This document shows, piece after piece, positions 1-11,736 of a DNA stretch of 64,000 nt. The stretch lies in contig BSBN01000809.1 in assembly GCA_027924645.1 (NCBI GenBank), positions 46,902,001 to 46,966,000 on the forward strand, in the 5' to 3' direction. Numbering within the stretch: position 1 is the stretch's first letter; each line of letters starts with the position of its first letter. Origin of the DNA: Cunninghamia lanceolata (taxonomy: Eukaryota; Streptophyta; Pinopsida; Cupressales; Cupressaceae). The position numbers and the translations under genes are program-made. The notes beneath the pieces were generated by a model. The model saw nothing but the letters and a program-made list of their open reading frames with translations, did not search any database and was not told the origin of the DNA.

Positions 1-1760
1 CTTGGGAGTTTTGGGATTCTCTAGCACTTCTAATTCTTGGATAGGTTCATCCAACCTTGCCTTTTCTTCTTGTATTTCTAGATATTCTGGATCAGTCTGA
101 ATTTGAGCTTGAGTTGGGACTTGTTCTCCTTGGTCTGGGATATTATTCTGATCATCTGCTTCATACTCATAATACCTTGAGGGACTTTCCATGCCTTCAT
201 CAACTTTCACATTTGTACTTTCTACAATCTTTCTTAATCTCTTGTTATAACACTGGTATGTTTTGCTTTGAGTAGAATATCCCAAGAATATTCCTTCATC
301 ACTTCTTGCATCAAACTTGCCAAGGTCTTCATCTCTTTTGATATAGCATTTACTACCAAAGACTCTAAAATACTTCACAGTAGGAGTGATGCTAAACCAA
401 AGTTCATAAGGAGTCTTACCAGTATTACCTCTGATTTGTACCTGATTAAGAGTATGGACAACAGTGCTTACAACTTCTCTCCAATAGATCTGACGAACAT
501 TTTCTTTCATCATCATGGTCCTAGATGGTCCAATGCTTTCTCTCCACTACTCCATTCTACTATGGAGTCCTTGGACCAGATAACTGTCTCTTTATCACAT
601 GTTCCTCACAGAATGTTATGAACTCTCCGGATGTGAATTCTCCACCTCTATCAGACTTGAGGCATTTTATGTTTATGCTAGTTTTATTCTCTACCATAGC
701 CTTGAATATTTTGAATTTCTCAAGTGCTTCAGATTTCTCTTTCAAGAAAGTCACCCACATCATCCAGGAGTGGTCATCAATCAGCAACATAAAATATCTA
801 TCTCATTGCAGACTCCTAGTTCTTGCCAGACCACATAGATCAATGTGCACCAAGTCTAAAAATTCAGTTGAAGATTGTTCCTTACTTTTGAATGTGACTC
901 TGTTCTTCTTACCCAACTAACATTCTTTGCACAAACTATTAGTAGGTTTCACCAGTCTTGGAAGATCTCTTACAGCCTGAGTGTTTCTTATCTTGATTAT
1001 ATTATCAAAATTCACATGACACATTCTCCTATGCCACAACCAACTCTGATCAATTTGAACAAATAAGCAACTTTTGCCAGTACCAACCAAGTGAAAGATG
1101 TTACCTTTTGTCTGTGTACTAGATGCAATCTCAATTCTAGAGCTTTCAAAGATCTTGCATTTTCCATTTTTGAATCAGAGATCATAGCCTTTGTCCACCA
1201 ACTGTCCAACGCTAAGAAGATTTTGCTTCAGACCTTTAATATATAGAACATCACTAGTTTTGTTCTTTCCATCAAAAGAAATGATTCCTCTACCTCTAAT
1301 TCTACCAACAGAATTATCTCCAAACTTTACAACTCCACCTTAATATCTTTCCAAGCTTATGAACTTACTCTTGTCACTAGTCATATGGTGAGAGCATCCA
1401 CTGTCAATAACCCATTGATCTTTTTCTTCAACTTAAGCAGCTAAAGTACTTTCTATCATCTTACGATTGGCAGATTCAATAGGCATTGGATCTTCTTCTT
1501 TAATGGCAATAAACACCCAGTCACTTTTGGGTTTGTTTCCTATCTCAGATTCATCATCTATTACTCCATCATCATCTTCTTAAACATAGTAGCACTTCTT
1601 CTGAAACCTTGATCTATTAGGGTTTCTCCTTGAAAACCTTTCCAGACATTTTGAGGCAAAATGACCAATCTTATTGTAGGAAAAACATTTGAAAGGTAAT
1701 TTTCCTTCATACTTATCGGATCCTCTTGGTAGTCTCCTTGCAATAAGGGCTTCAAGTTGT
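1..1760 (-). pseudogene. Ty1/copia pol: zinc knuckle, protease, integrase (partial)
   Basis: Several broken frames carry ordered domains. Near 1690-1640 is a nucleocapsid knuckle in which the second cysteine is tyrosine (codon complementary to 1676-1678), so the CCHC box is damaged. At 1397-1405 the protease catalytic D-S-G is visible inside WVIDSGCSHHMT. Around 1050-870 is the pre-integrase HRRMCHVNF block with a later Cys-X2-Cys. Integrase follows from about 830 to 270: LIDDHSW holds the first Asp, SDRGGEF the second, and NGVVE the Glu. The GIFLGYS motif near 290 marks the integrase C-terminal region, and the last 250 bases read as the acidic linker before RT. RT and RNase H are outside the window. 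Confidence 0.85.
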
Positions 1761-1849
1761 TTAGCTTCTAACTCATCTTCTTCTAGAACTTTCCTTGCTT
1801 TATCATACCATGTTTATTTCCTTGAAGAACTTTCTCCTGGATCATATCT

Positions 1850-2503
1850 CTATTTTCCTTTTGTAGAGGCACTAGCTTTGAATGCAGAATTAGTCTTGGG
1901 AAGTGCATCACAAAGCTTAGCCAACTCAAATGTAGATATCTTACCAACCAATTGATCCCTTGTAATAGTTGTTAAAGATCTGATTTCCTCAATATCAGTA
2001 ACTTTGTGTTTGTAAGCAGGAGGTAAAGATTTGAGAACTTTGGCAACAATCTCATCTTCATCCAATATTCCACTAGCACATCTAATGCCACATACAAGCT
2101 CATTTACTTTTGGCATAAATAAAGTGATATTCTCTTCTTCACTCATCTTCAAGTTTTCAAACTTTCCTTTTAGAATTTGCAACTTGGCACACTTAACATA
2201 TTTGTCTCCTTCATATAGAGTTTCCAGTTTTATCCAAATTTCATAAGCAGTCTTCAATCCAATAACATTTGTCAGCTCTGAATCAGTCAAGGCACTCAGT
2301 AGGGCTTCTTTATCTTAGAGATTATTCTCTACATCTTTGACTTCATCTATAGTTGTTGGACCATTCTCTGGGAGAACATATTTAGTTGTAGTTACGTACC
2401 AATACTGATCTCCCATGCATTGCAAGTGACATTCCATGCGGCTCTTCCAAAGAGTGTAGTTTGTTCCATCAAACCTTGGTCTGTCCTTCTTGTAGGTCGA
2501 CAT
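1850..2503 (-). pseudogene. Ty1/copia gag (UBN2-type capsid), decayed
   Basis: Gag builds the cytoplasmic virus-like particle in which copia RNA is reverse transcribed. The best start is the ATG at 2503, reading M-S-T-Y-K-K, followed by the RFDGTNYTLWKSRM block that opens many plant copia Gag proteins. A single TAA near 2316 breaks the frame, which then continues in phase through the capsid region (AYEIWIKLETLY, LPPAYKHKV) to about 1850. The leader between PBS and ATG is about 40 bases. No intact product is possible. Confidence 0.85.
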
Positions 2504-2546
2504 CCTAGATCTCCTCAAGTGGTTAAGCTTCTTCTAGAGGAACTTA

Positions 2547-2558
2547 GCTCTTATACCA
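2547..2558 (-). promoter_or_regulatory. Primer-binding site, initiator-Met tRNA type
   Basis: The minus strand reads TGGTATAAGAGC two bases after the LTR end CCAACA. It differs at one position from TGGTATCAGAGC, the usual copia site complementary to the 3' end of initiator methionine tRNA. It fixes the LTR/internal boundary. Confidence 0.85.
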
Positions 2559-3066
2559 ATTGTTGGAATTACGACAGATAATTGAGAGGGGGGGTGAATC
2601 AGTTGTTTCCAAAATTTTGTTTCCTTATTCACTAAAAACCTTCTTATATTTCAACAACACATCAATGATTCAATCATGAAAGCATAATGCAATAATTAAA
2701 GAGAAGAAACACATTCAACACATATAACACCGTGATTTTAATGTGGAAAACCTAGTTAAGGGAAAAACCACAGGGTGACTAACCCCAGATTGTATTCTCT
2801 TTTAAAAGAATAAGAAGTATAAAATGGCACTTGCCAATTAGGGCTCACTGCCCGAGCACACTGCTCACAAGAGACCCACTACCTATAGGAGACACACTAT
2901 CTATAGAAGAATATAAGTATTACATACTTGAACTAGATATTAGCATCTTCATTATGCTTGAGTCAGTTCCATTTAAGCTCAATACCTTTGCTCTACTTTT
3001 CACTCCTCTTCACTACCACCTTCTCATCATGACCACAAGGATGCATTTGAATGACTTCGCAACTCT

Positions 3067-3074
3067 TATTTATA
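3067..3074 (-). promoter_or_regulatory. TATA box, tandem copy 1
   Basis: TATAAATA on the minus strand inside the LTR, followed by a plausible transcript start. The second tandem copy repeats it 708 bp away. Confidence 0.55.
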
Positions 3075-3774
3075 CATGAAATTGAATTTGGAATGATCAT
3101 CAAAGTCAGCACAACATACACTTATTTTATTATAGAGAAATTACAAAAATACAACTTGACTTATTACAAAAACTTCATGCGCATCACTACACTGTTGGCC
3201 ACACATTGCTGGGACTTCAATATTCTTCGAGGAACACACCATCCTTCACAAAACATCTTCAAGATCATCCACAACATTCACAAATCATTTGGTTGGCCAA
3301 GACTGGGAAGAACACCATCACCTAAAGGTAAATCTTCAATCACGAGCTCAATCTTCAATGCAGACCACCAACATGAACTAGACACAATCTAGAGACCCCC
3401 ACAAGCTTTCTTGAATCACCAAGAACATCCGCACCACTTCTGCTTACTATAATCATTCGCATCTTCATCCAGAACCTCAAGAACACAGTCGGTCATCACT
3501 GTTACATTAAAAGGATTGCTTTTGGACCTCCAAACCATGAACCAATTAGGGCTCACTGCCTGAGCACATTGCTCACAAGAGGCCCACTGCCTACAGGAGA
3601 CACACTATCTACAGAAGAATATAAGTATTACATACTTGGACTAGATATTAGCATCTTCACTATGCTTGAGTTAGTTCTATTTAAGCTCAATACCTCTACT
3701 CTACTTTTTGCTCCTCTTCACTACCACCTTCTCATCATGACCTCAAGGATGCATTTGAATGACTTCGTAACTCT

Positions 3775-3782
3775 TATTTATA
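3775..3782 (-). promoter_or_regulatory. TATA box, tandem copy 2
   Basis: A second TATAAATA on the minus strand, exactly 708 bp from the first, created by the tandem duplication of the LTR promoter region. Confidence 0.55.
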
Positions 3783-4617
3783 CATGACATTGACTTTGGA
3801 ATGATCATCAAAGTCAACACAACATACACTTATTTTATTACAAAGCAATTACAAAAATATAACTTGACTTATTACAAAAACTTCATGCGCATCACTACAT
3901 TGTTGCCCACACATAGCTGGGACTTCAATATTCTTCGAGGAACACACCATCCTTTGCAAAACATCTTCAAGATCATCCATAACATTCACAAATCATCTGG
4001 TTGGCCAAGATTGGGAAGAACACCATCACCTAAAGGTAAATCTTCAATCACGAGCTCAATCTTCAATGCAGACTGCCAACATGAACTAGACACATTCTAG
4101 AGACCCCCACAAGCTTTCTTGAATCACCAAGAACATCCGCACCACTTTTGCTTACTGTAATCATTCGCATATTCATCCAGAACCTCAAGAACATAGTCGG
4201 TCATCACTATCACATTAAAATGACTACTTTTGGACCTCCAAACCACGAGCCAATTGAGTTGTCAATTCACATTATCCTCCCAAACATGCCACCAGATCTG
4301 CAGAACATGATATTGTATTTTCAGATCTCACCGGACCTATTTATGTCACTCTCACCTCTGAATAGTTGCTAGAACCAGTTTACTCTCATGGCCATAACTC
4401 CTCCACATTTTCATGTGGACCTCTCAAATCTTTATTGGATCATCTTCAGACACATATCTACAAACCCTTTGATGCACATACTCTAATCTTTATCGGGCTG
4501 GGATCTTCACTTCATAGAGCTTCACTGTCTTCACTGTTCTTCTCTATTTCTGATAGGACTAATTTTCTCAATATCCTCAGCACACAACTCATCCAATCCT
4601 TGACATCAATGACAACA

Positions 4618-6370
4618 TTGGTTAGTCCCATACTTGCAATAGAAATAATTACTAAGTACTGTCAATCATTTTGCTCTCCTGCTTATTTTTGTATGCTATG
4701 CTTGTGGGTGGATTTCATTACTCCAAGGATAGTATTCATATCTTGAAGCTTGGGTCGGTTCTAACGTGGCATACCTCATTTTCATATATAGGCATTCATA
4801 CCTTATATATACTATGAACACTCATGTTATGAGTCCCCTTCCCTCAGCTGGGCAAGGTTATACTATCTTGGGCACGCATGAATTCAACCTATTGTTGTAA
4901 GTCTAGTCCATGCAATTGTGGGATAAATAACATCACCTAGGTCATCTCATACCTTTGTGAAATGTATCCTACATTGCTATAATAAATCAAGAAATGCTCT
5001 TGGTTAATCTTATGCAACTACTATAGCTAGATCAATTCATCTTTCAAACACTCATCCAACCTTATAATCTAGGCCTAGATTTTTAATCCCCCCATCTATC
5101 CATTCCCCCCCCAATCTTCTAACTAACCCCCTTCTCATCCTCAACCCATTCCAACCAATCTAACATCTGGAACCAAAACAAATCCCCATCCGCTCAATGA
5201 CGTGGTATATCATGACCTAGCAATAGCATTTCCCTCTATCCCATTCCCATTCCCCTTCCCCAACCTACCCTTACCCAACCCATAAGTCCAACCTAACCTT
5301 ACCCAACCCATAAACCATTCCCCCTCCCTACCTATCCCCCTACCACCAAGCCCCATCACCCAGTGTTGTACAAAAACATCATGTGTATCATGACTTGAGC
5401 ACTTCATAAATCATTACATTAGCCCTAAACCATGAAATTTTCATTTGTTCATTTGCATACATAATATATGTTTATTAAGGTAAGCATATATTTCCATTCC
5501 ATTACATGTTGCATCCATAATAAATGTTTATTAATTTGAACATTTATTTGCATTCCACATTCACATCATAATCTATAATCAAAACATGCATGTACATAAC
5601 ATAGGTAAAACAAAACATCATCATATAACATGCATAATCCATCATGATCATCAGCATTACATTCACAACATCATTCATCCATGAAATAAAATCAACTCAT
5701 AGCATGATAATGAAGACATGAGGGATATAGCCTGCCAAGTACCACCTACACACATCATAAGCATCATAATAAAATATCCATCCATAAATCCACAAGGTCA
5801 TATTAGATATCTGAAACATCAGAAAATCCTTACAACAATTAATATCTAAATTGAATTCCATTAATAAGGGCTTGTCAACAAGCCCACTAAGTACCATCAG
5901 TGTCATCATTACTCATAGCATCACATAATACAACATAAATAAAAACATCCATCACATCATCATCAGAAATAAAACACAACATCATACCATATTATGCAAC
6001 TATGTGGTCAACATGAGGTAGCAATCCCACCAATAAAACATAAGCAAATCATAACATTATATTATCATATGCCATCATCACACATATATCCATCACATAC
6101 ATCATTAGTACATCCATAACATCTCATAAACTCATCACATCATCATAATATGCATAGAATCATAACTACATCACATCACATAATGCATTCATAAACATAA
6201 ACATCATTATAAAATATAGGGGCATACATCAACATAATCCATAACACATAAAAAATGCATAACCATCATCATAATACATCGCCAAAAATATAATGTACAT
6301 CGCTCAAAATAATACAAGTCATGATACAAAAGGCCTCAAAGGGCTCAAAAATATACAACAATATATGTCA
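4618..6370. other. Gene-less stretch, low-complexity
   Basis: No domain is recognisable. The part near 5050-5400 is C-rich with repeated CCTTACCCAACCCATAA-like phrases. The part from about 5400 to 6350 is AT-rich and dominated by CAT, CATCA and CATAA words. It lies between the copia LTR and the 3' flank of the antisense PMD gene, so it is probably internal sequence of the element that ends at 9704. Confidence 0.5.
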
Positions 6371-8690
6371 ACCCTAGGCTAATGACCCCCTGCCTGAATT
6401 GGAAGGAGATCCAGGCCATTGCTGCTACTATGGTGGTGGCTATGAGGGCTACTATAGTACCTGTGGTGGCTGCTGTGGCACTTGTGCTGGGGGGCCATCA
6501 ACTGCTAAACTAACTGAATAGATCTAGACCTGCGTGACCCAGACATCTGAGAGCTACTCTACTGGCTATAGTTGGGGATCCATTGACCCTCTAGAACAAC
6601 CAAACAATAGGCTGCGTGATAATACTTAGCCCGACCTCTCTGCTCTACCACCTATCCCTACAACTATACAATTTGTGTCTGCATCAATGACAACATGGGA
6701 CCCATGCCTATACCTACCGCAACCCCCTACAAACTCGCTACATGCCCCTCTGCCTACTGGGCCCTCACATCTACAACCTACCACTAGGCTCTCTTTGTGT
6801 CCCTCTCACCTATCAAGGTGGCTATCTGGGCCTATGCCTATGATAACTATGCATGTAGTGCACCCACCTACCCATTTGCTCCATCTAATAATGTAGCTGT
6901 GCCCCACAACTGCACTAACTCCTGCTCTCGCCTCTCCAAGGTCTCCTATAAACTAGCAACCTATCCCCATAGTGTCTGTATCTCCTCCTCATCCTCACCT
7001 CACGTCGATGAGATGAACACTCTCTAAGAGCTGAACCAACCCCTGTCCCTAAGCTACCTGCCTCTGTCTACCCAACCCCTGTAAACCCTGTGGCATCCTT
7101 TGCAATATGCTGCTGCACGGACCTATGCCTCACCTCCAACCCAGGTGCCTACTATGCTGCTAGAACTACAGGTGTCCTCTGTCTCTCGCTATGTTGCCAT
7201 GGTGCCCTCTGCCTCAGCACCTCTCCTATCTGAACCTGCTGAGCTGGTACCTATCGCACAGCTATCTCCTACTATTGTGGCAAATGCTACTGTCCCTCTT
7301 CCTATCCCTACGGCTATGGCTCTAAAGGTGGTACCAGTAGTCATCATCTAACTCGTCTCCTCCCCTACCTCACCCTGCCCATGCCTGGACTGCTGCTGCC
7401 AACACTCCCATTTGACCGCCAGCTCCCTCTGCCCCTCCTCCTCCTCCTCCTCTACCTCCTCTACCACCAACTCCTCCTCAATAATATCTCCCTCATCCTC
7501 CATGATCAGATTTTGCTTCTCCATCAGATTGATCAAACAGGCTGGCCTCTAGGTGGCCCACCACTGATCATATGTAGATATGGTCCCTACATCGATGACT
7601 GTAATCACCCAATCCCATCATTGTGGCTGCAAAGCTACCAGGTCTGCTAGTGCTACCTATGGGTCTATGGCTGGTGGCCATGTAACTCGATCCCACCATG
7701 TTTGGGCAAACACTGCCATCTCTTGGGGCATATCCTATTGAATGCTGAACTGTCACATCACCCACAACGGTAGGTACCTATCAATCATATGTTGCCCGTG
7801 ACCCATCAAATAGTGCGACTGAATAACATAAGGTAGGTGCATGTCATCCTCTGGCCAGGGTTCAACACCATGTAGGGTTGCCATATAACGTGAGTCTGAT
7901 CATCTAGTACCCGCTGCCAGTACTGTAGCTACCCAGTGTGTGAATACTCCATAGGATGCTGATATAAAAACACGTAGGCATCAAATTGTCAACGATAATA
8001 CCCTCCCTCTGGCCCAGTGATCGTAATATGCTCAAATGCCCACACGTGCAATAGTATGACCCCAGATGACAATGTAGAATCATAATGATACACACAGGTG
8101 TGCATCTTGTGATATAGTTGTGCCAGCATCATTGGCCCCGGGCATAGACAGTCCCATGATGAACCATCCGCTCTATCATCAGTCCCCAGCCAACCACGAA
8201 ACGTCTATCTCATTGATCGAGTATCACTACCCCTCCAATCAATGCACAGAGAAACAAGGTGAAGTGATCTGCACCCACTGCCAATGTCTCCTCATATCTC
8301 ATCTCTGGCTGGTCTCCTAATAGCTCTAGATGACATGGAGCAAAGGCTCTATGTAGGGCTAGTCGCCCCCTCCTCACATCATAAACCACCCAATCTCCAT
8401 GAATCGGTAGCTTGAGGATGTGATATACATCCTCAAGTGTGATCGTCATCTCTCCCGTCAGAAAGTGAAAGGAACATGTCTCCGCATGAAATTACTCAAC
8501 AACCACTATCATCATCACCTGATGTGCTTGTAGCACAGGCATGTCTGACACTGTTAATAACCCCAAATCTACCAATTGAGCCCAAGTCGGTCTGTCGAAC
8601 TCGGAAAGCAAAGCCATCACCATAGGAACACATCGCTCCCGTGAGCCTATAAACCCTCTAGCAGCCTACATCCACCAAGTCTTTGTCAAA
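6370..8690 (-). pseudogene. Plant mobile domain (PMD) protein gene, antisense captured copy
   Basis: The minus strand encodes a decayed PMD (aminotransferase-like, MAIN/MAIL-type) protein. From about 8690 downward one frame reads FIGSRERCVPMV, then RPTWAQLVDLGLL, then the family core GEMTITLEDVYHILKLPIHG (8455-8395). A different frame continues with SSWDCL and MMLAQLYHKM (about 8160-8105), then GGYYR, DDQTHVIWQPYM (about 7890-7850) and MPQEMAVFAQTWWD (about 7740). A glutamate-rich tail is at 7348-7536, followed by low-complexity sequence to about 6370. In-frame stops (one about 50 bases before the GEMTIT block) and frame changes make it a pseudogene. PMD proteins are plant-specific, found both as host silencing factors and inside transposons. 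Here the gene lies antisense within a Ty3/gypsy internal region that ends in the PPT at 9692. An acceptor-like AG near 8690 suggests a spliced first exon upstream. Confidence 0.75.
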
Positions 8691-8755
8691 ACACATCTTT
8701 TCTTCTAAATCAATTGCCTTATGCTAAATTTCCCCTATATAGAGGCCAAATTAAA

Positions 8756-9178
8756 TTTGGCACTACAAGATCCCCTTATTGGGCTAAACTCAGAAATAGC
8801 ATTGTTCTAACCCTGTATGGCACCACATTTTAATATGGCGCCCATCCCAGACATAAGGTGCTATTTCTCCAAATAGCGTCATTTTACCCTTTTGCTCCAT
8901 TCCACTCGATGGCACCACTCCAGAAATTAACGTTGATTCAAATAATGGTGCCCCTTTCCCACATGGCATGAATCCACAGGTTAGCGCCACTTTCCCACAT
9001 GGCATCGATTGGGACAATCACGCCATGCTAAACCCATTTGGTGCCACTTCGCCAAACTCTAACCCCTACGTAATATTGTGCCAATCCAGACAATGGTGCC
9101 GAAATGTCTTATTTTGGTGTTGATTCTACCCTTTTTTCTCTAGGCGGATGGCATCAATCAATTTCCTGATAGCGCCAG
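8756..9178. repeat. Array of degenerate TGGCGCC-like motifs
   Basis: At least 17 variants of TGGCGCC, TGGCACC, TGGTGCC, TGGCATC or AGCGCCA occur in about 420 bp. Starts are near 8818, 8836, 8858, 8875, 8910, 8946, 8964, 8983, 9000, 9019, 9039, 9078, 9094 and 9149, often 16-22 bases apart. The array lies between the PMD leader and the PMD coding exon, where an intron is predicted. Confidence 0.6.
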
Positions 9179-9238
9179 AACCCTAAAATCTTATTTTCCC
9201 AATATTATTAATGCAATGAACACAAAAAATCACAAAGC

Positions 9239-9344
9239 TAGGGTTTAGGCCTACCTGGGCATTAGCCTCTGGTGCTCTCCGATAGGACTAAACTTGCTCA
9301 CACAAGTGCTCGAAGTGCGGGAAAAGCGGATTGCGGTGTGCCAT
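9239..9344 (-). other. Leader of the antisense PMD gene: short ORF, splice donor, telo-box
   Basis: Downstream of the minus-strand TATA box, an ATG at 9344 opens an 18-codon frame (start M-A-H-R-N-P-L-F, end stop at 9288). It is followed by a donor-like CAG|GTAGG with the junction after 9255, and by AAACCCTA (complement of 9239-9246), a telo-box element common near plant transcription starts. This layout resembles the 5' end of a real plant gene: leader, short first exon, then intron. Whether the 18-codon frame is an upstream ORF or a truncated exon 1 cannot be decided from sequence alone. Confidence 0.5.
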
Positions 9345-9411
9345 TTTCTCTTCTCTCCTTCGTCCAAGTGGCTCTATGTGTGCAAATGTGGTACTTTTAG
9401 GGCCCACTTTT

Positions 9412-9421
9412 CTATTTATAG
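9412..9421 (-). promoter_or_regulatory. TATA box for the antisense PMD gene
   Basis: The minus strand reads CTATAAATAG, a textbook plant TATA box, about 70 bases before the first ATG. It lies about 280 bp inside the PPT/3' LTR boundary and points away from the LTR, so it would drive transcription antisense to the element. Confidence 0.6.
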
Positions 9422-9691
9422 CAATCCATGTCATCCTTTCGTGCATTTTTTCCTCCTCAGGGTGCAGATCACAAACTTTTTAGCCCATTTTTCTTCCTAT
9501 CATCTTGTTTTTCCATCCTCTATCCGACTTTCACCTTTGTTTCATCCTTTCGAGAGCTCACTCAAAATTTTTTATTTTTTTGCCTGACCTCTTGAGGGGG
9601 CATCCCTCACTCATCTCATTCCTTCCCGGCAGCTAGGGAATATTTTTCTTTGACCTGACACCACTTTCTTGCTAGGTCTGGACACCACATT

Positions 9692-9704
9692 AAAGAGGGG
9701 CAAA
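9692..9704 (+). promoter_or_regulatory. Polypurine tract before LTR
   Basis: AAAGAGGGGCAAA lies directly before the LTR start TGTAGACACC. A PPT primes plus-strand synthesis and marks this LTR as the 3' LTR of the element to its left. Confidence 0.75.
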
Positions 9705-11736
9705 TGTAGACACCTAAAAATGTCTTCACCATCTAACTGACTCCCGACATCACTAAACACATCAATTCCCCTTCCAAACAATTAATTAATTTTTTATTTA
9801 ATTAATTATTCTATTCAACTCATATTTTTTGTCCATTCATCCTGCCAAATTGAATTAATTTTATTGATTCAATAGTTCAACATTACCCAATTAATTAAAT
9901 AAATGTGCAAATACTTATTTGATTAATTCCCCCTTTTCCTAAAACCTAATTAATTAGGTAAATTATGTTTATCTAATTTATTTAGCCTATTAATCAACCT
10001 ATCCCTACCCTAGCTAATTAAATATGTATTATTTAATTGCCTAGCCTAACCTACATGACCCTAGACCTAGGATTAATTAAATAAAAAGCTTATTTAATTA
10101 ATCTTAACCTCTCATTAACCCATTCCCTATTTTTTTCCAGCCATATTAATTAGGCTAATCACCCTAATTAAAGTGGTCAAACCTACCTTAACACCCTTCA
10201 CCACATCCTCCAAATAAAAAATTAAAATATATCCCACATAAATCAATTTTTTATACACGTGTCCAACATCACATTTAATACCTCTTACACCCCTTACACA
10301 TGTCATAACTCATTAATATCCACTCTTCTCCAAATGAATTTTTAATTCATTTTACTCTTCCCCATGTGAATTTTTAATTCACATATAATCCATCTCACCC
10401 AACCTCATTAACTCCACCCCTTTCCCAAGATGAATTTAAAATTCATCTTTCTTCCTAGCCCTCCATTTTTCAAGATTGAATCTAGGCCCTCCACATTACT
10501 TTCATCTTCCATCACCGATCTTCCAAATCAATCTCCACCCTTGGATCAAATCCTCTCCCAAAATGCTTATAAATACAACACTCCTCAAGCCATTTGATCA
10601 TCAACAATTTGAGTAATGTTATTATTCTAAAATCATCCTTGAGCTAGTCTAAGTTGTGAGTTGCATTAAGCCATTTGTGAGCATTTCACAATCATATCCA
10701 TTTGGGTAAAGCTAGAGTGAGTTTGGGTGAATCACTCTCCACCCTATCTTGGATTTGTGAATCCATTTGTGAGGTATAATCTTGTGTTTTTATGCATTGT
10801 TTTATGTTTTTAGCTTCATTTTGGATTTCACTAATCACAATAGTGTATTTTAGTTTGTCAACCATTTTTAGAAGGTGTGTTTTTACTTGCGTGGCACTCC
10901 AAGATTTTCTTATGTCTATCCATGTTGAAACGACTCCTTTCCCATCTTTTTGGCTTCTGACCTCTTCTATAAAACCTTGTTGCTTTACCATTCAAATGAT
11001 AGATTCTTTTCCATGGTGGAGCTTTGCAGAAATTAAGATGGAATAATTTCCATAGTGAATATCTTTCGAAATCAACTCCCACCAGCATCATACTCTGGCT
11101 ATTGTGCACCCCCTTACTCTCTTGCATTTATTTTTTGTTGTTAATAATTGCAAATGTTAGATTAATCGTATTTATTTTACATATCTTATCAAATCTTTCT
11201 TTTCACTACTGAAACAATTCTAGATGCACTTAGAATTAGAACACACACTTTTTATCAATCTATCAATCTATATCTCTGGCTATCATAGAGTTGGAAACAC
11301 CAAAAATGGGTTTTGACTAAGGCAAACCTCTATACAACCCAACCCTTTCTCTCATCTATGTATTTGCAAGTTTTGTCAAGAATCTTGGTAGTGGGAGGAA
11401 GGATTGAAGAGGCTAACATGAAGATCGAGATCATGGATCTGTACAATACCCATGCCATACAAACTATAGTGTGGTACATAGACATCCACGTGGTGCACTA
11501 TCATCCTAGATAGTGAGGCTACCTGCCTGGTGCTAGGTTCCTTATCATTTTGTTTTTTCATTTCTATACTCCATTTCTCAAAATTTTATTTGATGTTAGT
11601 TATTTTCTAGCATTGTAATAAAAACATAAAGTGGCTCTGTAGACATAGATTTTGTTAATAGAACCCCAATGTGATGTTAGTGGAAAGCTTCCTTGATTGA
11701 TATGTTCAGTTAAGGAGTAATTTTTCCTACATCACA
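9705..11736 (+). repeat. Ty3/gypsy LTR with PPT on its left and PBS on its right
   Basis: It starts TGTAGACACCTAAAAATGTC and ends ..CTACATCACA, a 2032-bp LTR. The first 600 bp are rich in TTAATTAA-type words. A TATA box is at 10568, and an AATAAAA signal lies near 11615. It is preceded by a PPT and followed by a TTTTGGTGAACC primer site like that of E1. A single LTR with both signals is expected in a tandem LTR-internal-LTR-internal arrangement, or where two elements share one LTR through recombination. Confidence 0.75.
10568..10575 (+). promoter_or_regulatory. LTR TATA box
   Basis: TATAAATA within GCTTATAAATACAACACTCC, a plausible core promoter for the plus-strand element transcript. Confidence 0.6.

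Larger units (their letters stand above)
2834..4249. repeat. Two-copy 708-bp tandem duplication inside the LTR
   Basis: Copy 1 (2834-3541) and copy 2 (3542-4249) both start CCAATTAGGGCTCACTGCC or a close variant and align over their whole length with scattered substitutions. A CCAATT also starts the sequence just after copy 2, so a short microhomology sits at each junction. Confidence 0.92.
1..4617 (-). mobile_element. Ty1/copia retrotransposon, 5' part, cut by window edge
   Basis: On the minus strand the order is LTR (4617 to 2561), primer-binding site, gag, zinc knuckle, protease, pre-integrase and integrase, ending at the window edge before reverse transcriptase. This protease-integrase-RT order is diagnostic of Ty1/copia. 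The second LTR and one target-site duplication lie outside the window. The coding part carries many in-frame stops, so this is an old, immobile copy. Confidence 0.88.
2561..4617 (-). repeat. LTR of the left Ty1/copia element
   Basis: On the minus strand it starts TGTTGTCATTGATGTCAAGG at 4617 and ends CCAACA at 2561, directly before the PBS. The terminus matches the LTR at 17803-19300 (TGTTGTCATTGATGTCAACA), and both end in a run of C residues followed by ..CAACA, so the two belong to one LTR family. The length of 2057 bp includes a 708-bp tandem duplication; without it the LTR would be about 1.35 kb. Confidence 0.85.

Noticed and set aside
57..920. Plus-strand ORFs of 70-130 codons at the left edge
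   Set aside because: They are antisense shadows of the minus-strand copia integrase, whose catalytic motifs are clear.
5050..5350. Interstitial telomeric repeat
   Set aside because: The CCTTACCCAACCC words do not form TTTAGGG arrays; the resemblance is superficial.
5210..5407. Gly/Arg-rich 65-codon minus-strand ORF
   Set aside because: It arises from C-rich low-complexity repeats (CCTTACCCAACCC words); no family resemblance.
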